Below are positions 1-5,590 of a stretch of 10,690 nucleotides of DNA, piece after piece. The stretch's first letter is position 1; every line of letters starts with the position of its first letter. Under the pieces are notes generated by a model. The model ran no database searches and was not told the DNA's origin. It saw only the letters and a program-made list of their open reading frames with translations. Source of the stretch: Luminiphilus sp. (lineage in GTDB: Bacteria; Pseudomonadota; Gammaproteobacteria; Pseudomonadales; Halieaceae). Both the position numbers and the translations under genes were made by a program. Location: contig JAOHHD010000033.1 in assembly GCA_028117185.1 (NCBI GenBank), forward strand, positions 1 through 10,690, written 5' to 3'.

Positions 1-1269
1 GGGGTGATTGCGGCCGGATTACTCTTATTAATTGCTTTATCGAATCAGAGAATGACCGTATCCGAAATGAAACAGGCGAATGAGTTGTTCATGTCCACAA
101 ATATGACGGTGGCAAGCAGCTTAAGAAATGCGGAAGTGGCACACGCCATGGGCATGATGGGCGCCCTGCAATCTAAATGGAGAACCAAGCAACATGAGTT
201 AATCGAGCTTCAAAGATCAGCGAGCAACATCGCGGGGTCCTTCAGCGCGACCACAAAGACCCTCAGGTTAGCGGTGCAGTCTGCGGCAATAGGTGCAGGA
301 GCATATCTTGCGCTCAGTCAGGAGATCTCCCCTGGTATGGTCATCGCCGGATCCATTTTGATCGGGCGGGCCCTTCAACCAGTGGAGATGGCTGTAGGCG
401 CTTGGAAAGGGTTCGTTGATGCCAAGGGGCAATACAATCGCCTTGCTGATGTTTTAGAAAGATGGCCGGGCGATGCTGAAAGAATGCAGCTTCCACCGAT
501 TGCAGGTACGTTGCAGCTCGCAGGCGCGACCATTGTCCCGCCCGGGACGAATATTCCGAGAGTTCGTAACGCTTCTTTCACATGTCTCCCAGGTACAGTA
601 ACAATGATTCTCGGCCCTAGCGGAGCTGGTAAGTCAACGTTGGTCAGGAGTGTATTAGGGATATGGCCTACAGTTGCTGGAGATATTCGATTAGACGGCG
701 CGGATATTTTTGCATACGATCGCACCCGCTTGGGGCCACAGATTGGTTATTTACCGCAAGATATAGAGTTATTCGAAGGAACAGTGAGTTCGAATATCGC
801 GAGATTGGGCGAAGTTGACTCCGCCTCAGTCATTCAAGCTGCCAGCGACGCAGGTGTGCACGAATTTATACTGTCCTTGCCGGAGGGATACGATACGCCT
901 ATAGGCCCGGAAAATGGAGTGCTGTCACCTGGGCAGCGTCAGCGCATTGCGCTAGCGCGTGCGCTTTACTGCCGACCGAGACTAGTAGTTCTGGATGAGC
1001 CTAATTCAAATTTGGACCAGACCGGCGAAGTCGCACTGAATGAGGCTATCGGGACACTAAAATCTAGTGGCGCTACGGTACTAGTGGTCAGTCATCGAAC
1101 GGCGATCTTACCGTTGGTAGACCAAGCGATTGTGCTCACCGATGGCCTGATCACTGATATTGGGCAAGCTACTGAGGTTATAGGTAGGATTCGTGAGGGG
1201 GCACGACCCCAGCGGGCCACGGAAAAAAAAGGGAAGCCGATTAAAACGGTCGTGCCGAGGATTACATAG
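1..1269 (+). CDS. Type I secretion ABC transporter, permease/ATPase (PrtD type), 5' partial
   Basis: Inner-membrane ATPase that powers one-step export of a protein substrate through a type I secretion channel. The window holds the last 421 or so codons; PrtD-type proteins are usually about 550-600 residues, so the N-terminal membrane helices lie upstream and the GTG at 4 is not the real start. Numbering from that GTG, a membrane segment ends near residue 13, the PrtD-like RNAEV..AMGM motif is at 41-51, and two membrane segments lie near 87-133. The nucleotide-binding domain is complete: Walker A GPSGAGKS (204-211), Q-loop Q252, signature LSPGQRQR (307-314), Walker B LVVLDE (327-332) running into the PNSNLD D-loop typical of PrtD, and H-loop H364. 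A basic tail follows. No N-terminal C39-like domain can be judged. The next gene starts two bases after the stop, so the two are surely co-transcribed. The substrate is unknown. Confidence 0.95.
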   Translation, partial: GVIAAGLLLLIALSNQRMTVSEMKQANELFMSTNMTVASSLRNAEVAHAMGMMGALQSKWRTKQHELIELQRSASNIAGSFSATTKTLRLAVQSAAIGAGAYLALSQEISPGMVIAGSILIGRALQPVEMAVGAWKGFVDAKGQYNRLADVLERWPGDAERMQLPPIAGTLQLAGATIVPPGTNIPRVRNASFTCLPGTVTMILGPSGAGKSTLVRSVLGIWPTVAGDIRLDGADIFAYDRTRLGPQIGYLPQDIELFEGTVSSNIARLGEVDSASVIQAASDAGVHEFILSLPEGYDTPIGPENGVLSPGQRQRIALARALYCRPRLVVLDEPNSNLDQTGEVALNEAIGTLKSSGATVLVVSHRTAILPLVDQAIVLTDGLITDIGQATEVIGRIREGARPQRATEKKGKPIKTVVPRIT

Positions 1270-1271
1270 CG

Positions 1272-2573
1272 ATGAAAAAAGACAGCCATCTAGGGCAGTT
1301 CGTGCCTCCGGGGAGCGCGGGAGGAGACAACTGGCTGGACGACGATCGAGGCATACGCCGATTTGGGTATGCCGTGTTTCTTGCTTTCGCTGCGTTTGTT
1401 TTTGTATGGGGGGTTGTAGCTCCGATAGAAAGCGCAGCAATAGCTCCTGGGATCGTTCAAGTGGAAGGAAAGCGTAAATCTCTACAGCACCTTGAGGGCG
1501 GCATAGTGGCTGACATTGCAGTCGCTAACGGTGACCGAGTGATAGTTGGGGACCCATTAGTGACCCTTGATGCAACTAGGGTCAAAGCCGAACGAGACAT
1601 CCTCAAGGGACGCACCTACAACAAGCAAGCACGGGTTGATCGGCTCGTTGCCGAGCGAGATGACAAAGAAGCACTTACTTTTTCCGATGCCCTATCTAGT
1701 GCTTCATCCGCAGACTCGCGAGCCAAGAGCGCCATGCTTAACGAGAGAGCTCTATTTGTGGCAAGATTCTCTGATCGTTCGGGCGAGGAAGACGTTCTTT
1801 ATAGTCAACGAAAAGGTTTAGACTCCGTATTGAAGGCAAAAGTAGCAGTTGACGCTTCATTACGCCAAGAAATACAAGATCTAGAGGCTTTGCTGGCGGA
1901 AGGGTACGTCGATAAGCAACGCTTGCGAGAGTTACAGCGCTCCCAGATTCAGGCTCTGGGCGAAATGACTGACCTTACCGTCTCCCTAGAAGAAGTCGAC
2001 CTGCGAATTCTGCAGTTGAAAAAGCGCTTTAAGACGGAGGTTGTGGATGAGTTGGACGCGGCGCTAGACGCTCTCTACGATACAGAGCAGCAGTACGCTG
2101 CTGCTGAAGACAGAATGTTGCGAGCTACAATTCGTGCGCCAGTGGACGGCACAGTTCTAAACCTTATTCCGAATACCATTGGTTCAGTGTTGCGGCCCGG
2201 TGAAACTATTCTGGAAATAGTTCCAAGCTTTAACAATTTGATCGTTGAGGCTCGAGTTTCACCAATGGATATTGATCGTGTGTCGATTGGTCAAACGGCA
2301 GAGATCCGTTTTTCGGTGTTCAAAGATGCCTATATGGTGTCTGGGATATTAACTAAACTTTCGGCTGATCGTTTGATCGATCAGGAGACGAATACTCCCT
2401 ATTATGCCGCAGAAATAAAGTTGCTCGAAGAAGACCTATTCCTACTTGATGGGATGAGTTTGGTGCCGGGTATGCCGGCAGAAGTGCTCATCAAGACCGG
2501 TCAAAGAACCATGCTAGGGTATGTCACCTCGCCAATGAACCGCACTTTCTCCCGCTCCCTAACCGAAGACTGA
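1272..2573 (+). CDS. HlyD-family type I secretion periplasmic adaptor (membrane fusion protein)
   Basis: Adaptor that links the inner-membrane ABC transporter to the TolC-type outer membrane channel. At 433 residues it has the normal family length. It begins with a short cytoplasmic tail, then one membrane helix (about 32-50), the first half of a lipoyl/biotinyl-like domain with the LQHLEGGIV motif (71-79), a long coiled-coil hairpin rich in charged residues and leucine (about 100-280), the second lipoyl half with IRAPVDGTV (287-295), and a beta-barrel region. It ends with the family motif VPGMPAEVLIKTGQRT (398-413) and a short tail. The ATG is two bases after the transporter stop; a GAGG lies 11 bases upstream, so translation is probably partly coupled. 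The TolC gene follows four bases after the stop. The assignment to the PrtE/HlyD secretion class rather than RND adaptors rests on the ABC neighbour and the C-terminal motif. Confidence 0.96.
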   Translation: MKKDSHLGQFVPPGSAGGDNWLDDDRGIRRFGYAVFLAFAAFVFVWGVVAPIESAAIAPGIVQVEGKRKSLQHLEGGIVADIAVANGDRVIVGDPLVTLDATRVKAERDILKGRTYNKQARVDRLVAERDDKEALTFSDALSSASSADSRAKSAMLNERALFVARFSDRSGEEDVLYSQRKGLDSVLKAKVAVDASLRQEIQDLEALLAEGYVDKQRLRELQRSQIQALGEMTDLTVSLEEVDLRILQLKKRFKTEVVDELDAALDALYDTEQQYAAAEDRMLRATIRAPVDGTVLNLIPNTIGSVLRPGETILEIVPSFNNLIVEARVSPMDIDRVSIGQTAEIRFSVFKDAYMVSGILTKLSADRLIDQETNTPYYAAEIKLLEEDLFLLDGMSLVPGMPAEVLIKTGQRTMLGYVTSPMNRTFSRSLTED

Positions 2574-2577
2574 CAGT

Positions 2578-3951
2578 ATGGTCTCCCGATTTATATTGTT
2601 ACTGTCAATTGGATTTTTGTTTACTCGGGTCTCATTGGCTGCGCCGGAGCAGTTAACGGCTGCACTGTCACTTGAATCTGTGTATCAACTGGCTATAGAT
2701 CAAGCGCCGTCGCTCGCAATAGCACAGTACCGAGTGGATTCCGCGGAGGCGCAAAGCGCTGACGCGCGTGGGTCGTTGTTGCCACAAGTGTCACTTTTTG
2801 GCGAGTGGTCCGAAAATAAACTCAGCTACGACGGATCGCTCTCGGCGCTCTATGGTCGACAAAATTATCCCGGCGAGCGCTACGGATTTCAGGCACGCCA
2901 AGCGCTGTTCAACGTGGCCGCATTCAGAGAGATGCAGCGCCGACGCACGTTATTTGATCGCTCGGAAAGTGATCTCGCTGTCGCCAAGATCGATCTAATC
3001 ATGCTGGTCACCAGTGCTTATCTGGGCGTCTTGATTGCTGACGAGACGGTAAAGCAGTTTGCAATGGAGTCAGAGGCACTGCAAAAACAGTTGGAGGAGG
3101 CCGAGGCACTCTATGCCCGCGCCCTGCTGCCGTTGACGCAGGTGCTGGAGACCCAAACAAGAAGCGAAACCGTCAAGGCCGACCTGATCGAGGCTGAGGG
3201 CAACGCGGCGATTGCCCGAGAGGAACTGACTGAGATAATCGGCCAACGCAACTTCGAACTAATGCCAATCGCAGACAGCATCACCTTATTGGCTCGCATG
3301 GCCACCCCGGAGCAGGCCGTTGCTAAGGCGTTGCAGAACAGCCCTGCTGTATCCGCAGCTGAGGAAGGCAGAGATGCCGCGGAGTTGGGGGTCAAGCGTG
3401 AAAAGGGGAGCTGGTGGCCCGAGGTGAGCCTTGTCGTGAATCAGCAATATTCTGATGTCGGGTTTGATAACCAAACTTCTCCTGCGCGCACAACAGATAG
3501 CGTCTCGATATCGGTGAGCTATCCGCTTATTCGTGGCGGGTCTGGCTCTGCCAGAATTCGCGGTGCGTGGGCAGACTACTACGTTGCAAAAGAGGAACTG
3601 GAGGGCACCAAGCGCTCGGTAGAGACCCAGACACGCTCCGCATTGGTCAGATTAGACGCCGCAGAGAAGCGAGTGCGGGCCGCTCAGCTGGCTTTGGACA
3701 CTTCTGAGGTAACCGTGACGGCCACACAAAAATCGGTTAAGGCAGGCACTGCTCGAGTCACCGACGTATTGCTGGCCCTCGCACAACGAACGCGCGCACA
3801 AAGAGACCGCCTCTTTGCTAATCAGCAACGTATTATGGCCTGGTTGGAGCTCGAACTGATGATGGGCCACGCGCCGGATACGGTGGCGCCGGTGCTGTCC
3901 GATGCGCTGCTTAGTACGGCCGCTGTCTCCGCTACAACACTAAGTCCGTAG
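2578..3951 (+). CDS. TolC-family outer membrane channel of the type I secretion system
   Basis: Outer membrane exit duct that completes the ABC-HlyD-TolC exporter. The 457-residue protein starts with a Sec signal peptide: M-V-S-R, a hydrophobic stretch to about residue 20, and a likely cut after SLA (21). Two OEP-type repeats follow. The first runs from about 30 to 220, with the ASVYQLAI-like opening helix (SLESVYQLAI at 31-40), the LLPQVSLFG turn, a strand region ending in QALFN (108-112), and long amphipathic helices. The second covers about 240-430 with the matching strand motif PLIRGG and helices dense in Ala, Arg and Gln. Length and layout match PrtF/TolC proteins. The ATG at 2578 is chosen because it places the signal peptide at the N-terminus and sits four bases after the adaptor stop; no strong ribosome binding site is visible, which suggests translational coupling. 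Confidence 0.95.
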   Translation: MVSRFILLLSIGFLFTRVSLAAPEQLTAALSLESVYQLAIDQAPSLAIAQYRVDSAEAQSADARGSLLPQVSLFGEWSENKLSYDGSLSALYGRQNYPGERYGFQARQALFNVAAFREMQRRRTLFDRSESDLAVAKIDLIMLVTSAYLGVLIADETVKQFAMESEALQKQLEEAEALYARALLPLTQVLETQTRSETVKADLIEAEGNAAIAREELTEIIGQRNFELMPIADSITLLARMATPEQAVAKALQNSPAVSAAEEGRDAAELGVKREKGSWWPEVSLVVNQQYSDVGFDNQTSPARTTDSVSISVSYPLIRGGSGSARIRGAWADYYVAKEELEGTKRSVETQTRSALVRLDAAEKRVRAAQLALDTSEVTVTATQKSVKAGTARVTDVLLALAQRTRAQRDRLFANQQRIMAWLELELMMGHAPDTVAPVLSDALLSTAAVSATTLSP

Positions 3952-3955
3952 GCCA

Positions 3956-4525
3956 GTGAACCAGGATGCCTCCGCTGCGGAGGTGACGCGGACGACGCTT
4001 GCCTTCAGTGCGATCGAGGACCGCATCAGCGTGGCGTGTGAGCTGACAACTGGTGAGGTTGCGGTGCTGTGGCTGACAGCGTCATTAACCCGCCGCCTCA
4101 TTCCACACCTGCTTGCGTTGACCGCACCCCTGCCAGATGCCCACTCCCAAGGGGTTAGCCAGAACGTCGCTAGGCAGGAAGCAGAGTTGGTTGCTGATGG
4201 AGGAGAGGCGAAGGCGAAAGGTGCGTCATCTGCAGCTCAACACACTGGAGAGGCGAACACGCCTGTCGTTGCGGATGAGGACAGTGCCTCATGGGTGGCA
4301 GCGGCAATTGATATCACCAATGGACCGATGCTCGTTCGATTATGTTTTCGGGGTGTGGGGGATCATAGGTCCACCTCTCTCATGCTGGAGCACACACAAC
4401 TGGCTCGGTGGGTTGACGGCCTGAGGCAGTGCTATGTTCAGTCCGGCTGGCCGATGGACTGCTGGGAAACAGCCGTCAGCACTCAGTTTGACAGCGCCAC
4501 CACACGTAATGTCGCGGTGCATTGA
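3956..4525 (+). CDS. Unrecognised cytoplasmic protein encoded in the type I secretion operon
   Basis: I cannot assign a function to this 189-residue protein. It has no signal peptide and no membrane segment. Two ordered-looking blocks flank a hydrophilic linker. The N-terminal block (about 14-57) reads like beta strands followed by a helix and includes IEDRISV (20-26) and a tryptophan-bearing LWLTASLTRRLIPHLL (38-53). The linker (about 60-108) is rich in Ala, Gly, Glu and Lys and looks disordered. The C-terminal block (about 112-170) has hydrophobic strands, a helix around TQLARWVDGLRQ (147-158) and the end SGWPMDCW (163-170). The GTG start lies four bases after the TolC stop and no other in-frame start exists before the first block, so coupling to TolC translation is likely. 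My impression is that similar small proteins with a W-L-T-x-x-L-x-R-x-L pattern accompany type I exporters elsewhere. That is memory, not a search result. Confidence 0.8.
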   Translation: MNQDASAAEVTRTTLAFSAIEDRISVACELTTGEVAVLWLTASLTRRLIPHLLALTAPLPDAHSQGVSQNVARQEAELVADGGEAKAKGASSAAQHTGEANTPVVADEDSASWVAAAIDITNGPMLVRLCFRGVGDHRSTSLMLEHTQLARWVDGLRQCYVQSGWPMDCWETAVSTQFDSATTRNVAVH

Positions 4526-4568
4526 GGGGCAATAACCTACATACAAAGTCTTGAGCAGAGTAAACACT

Positions 4569-5372
4569 ATGTCGTTCCATGAAAATATTGCTCGGCAAGC
4601 CTGCGGAGCACTAAGCCAATCAGGTGATTATGCCGTTGATTTAAATAACACAATGCGCCTTCTGGCAAAGTGGCGGTCTATTTTGATCGCTAACACTTTG
4701 ATCAAGGCAGAGGGTATATGCGTTAAGCAGGGTCCGTTATCTGGCATGGAGTTTCTTTCTCAGTCGGCGGAGGGTTGTCATGTTGCAAAGCTCTTGGGGT
4801 GCTACGAGCAACCTTTGCAGCCATTTATAGAAGAGGCGATTGTTAAGAATTACGACGTTGTCCTGAATATTGGTTGTGCCGAGGGTTAATATGCCGTGGG
4901 GATGGCAAGACGAATGCCGCAGACTAAGTTTGTCGCCTATGACACTGATATTAACGCACAGAAGGCATGCATTGATTTAGCAAGAAAGAATGGGGTCGAG
5001 AGTCAGATCGAGGTCAATGGCACTTTCAACCCTGCAGCACTAGAGCAATTTAAAGGCCAGACCGTATTGGTTTTCTGTGATGTCGAGGGTGCTGAATTAG
5101 AGTTGCTCTGTCCGGATAGCGCTCCGGTCCTTCGCGACTTTGATTTGATAGTGGAAAGTCACGAGTGCTTGATATCTGGCGTAACAGAAAAATTAACTGC
5201 CCGATTTTCGGAGTCACACGAGGTGATACTTGTCCCTGACTGTGGTGCAAGAAATTTAGATCACCCACCAGATTGGTTTCAGGAGCTCGCTCACTTGGAC
5301 CAGTTGCTCGCAGTCTGGGAGTGGCGGTCCGGACCGACCCCTTGGCTGGTTATGAATACCAACAAGAGCTGA
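4569..5372 (+). pseudogene. SAM-dependent methyltransferase (FkbM-like), interrupted by an in-frame TAA
   Basis: A class I methyltransferase of the type often found in glycan and secretion loci. The 267-codon frame is open except for TAA at 4887-4889 (codon 107). Upstream it carries the family pattern PLSGMEFLSQSAEG, KLLGCYEQPL and the SAM-binding motif I core VVLNIGCAEG. Immediately after the stop the same frame continues with YAVGMARRMPQ, the acidic D-x-D of motif II (YDTDI), and the FkbM-like DVEGAELELL motif. Relatives typically read GCAEGYYAVG here, so the TAA most simply replaces a tyrosine codon TAT/TAC by a single change. Nothing else is damaged, so the event is recent or is a base-call error. 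Translation stopping at 106 would lose the catalytic core, and a restart at 4896 or 4902 would lack motif I. The ATG at 4569 is preferred over TTG at 4551 because GCAGAG lies eight bases before it. It follows the secretion operon by 43 bases. Confidence 0.85.
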
Positions 5373-5390
5373 ATTCAAAGGTAGCAGCGT

Positions 5391-5407
5391 GATCCGACAG
5401 AAGGATC
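5391..5407 (+). terminator. Short stem-loop after the methyltransferase, possible weak terminator
   Basis: GATCC (5391-5395) pairs with GGATC (5403-5407) around a seven-base loop, 18 bases after the methyltransferase stop. The stem is only five base pairs and no T-run follows, so a terminator role is only a possibility. Confidence 0.25.
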
Positions 5408-5479
5408 GGCCTCGCACCCGCGGATCGACTGTACGGGAGCGCTCCAGCCGCTAAAAATTGCTTCCCCCTAGGTTAGCAG

Positions 5480-5540
5480 GCGGCCTCTAAACAAGTGTGG
5501 AGTCTATAGACAAGAACTGGTGTCTCGTCGTCGAGGCCGC
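5480..5540. repeat. Perfect 8-base inverted repeat enclosing a 10-base palindrome
   Basis: GCGGCCTC (5480-5487) is matched by its exact reverse complement GAGGCCGC (5533-5540), with 45 bases between. Inside lies the perfect palindrome GTCTATAGAC (5502-5511). The outer stem abuts the next hairpin at 5541. The position between convergent genes suggests transcript ends or a protein-binding site; the sequence alone does not decide. Confidence 0.55.
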
Positions 5541-5559
5541 AGACCTTCGGCGCAGGTCT
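5541..5559. terminator. Stem-loop before the end of the metalloprotease, possible bidirectional terminator
   Basis: AGACCT (5541-5546) pairs with AGGTCT (5554-5559) around a seven-base loop TCGGCGC. On the + strand it is followed by an A/T-rich stretch (ATTAATAAATT) rather than a T-run; on the - strand it lies 31 bases past the protease stop and is followed by G/C-rich sequence. It is a plausible transcript-end structure but not a textbook terminator. Confidence 0.35.
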
Positions 5560-5590
5560 ATTAATAAATTACCCATTGTTTTTCATCTGG

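Larger units (their letters stand above)
5373..5590. other. Convergent intergenic region with several inverted repeats
   Basis: This 218-base gap separates the end of the methyltransferase (+) from the end of the metalloprotease (-), so both transcripts must stop here. No coding frame in it looks real. It holds four symmetric elements described separately: a short stem at 5391-5407, an 8-base inverted repeat enclosing 45 bases (5480-5540), a 10-base palindrome inside that (5502-5511), and a 6-base stem immediately after it (5541-5559). None is followed by a clear run of T on either strand, so a classic factor-independent terminator is not evident. Confidence 0.6.

Noticed and set aside
4896..5372. 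Open frame of 158 codons as a separate gene
   Set aside because: It is the same frame as the upstream 4569-4886 part and starts in the middle of SAM-binding motif I; it is the downstream part of one interrupted methyltransferase.
5480..5540. Integron attC-like recombination site
   Set aside because: The outer inverted repeat lacks the RYYYAAC and GTTRRRY core sites, and no integrase or gene cassette is nearby.
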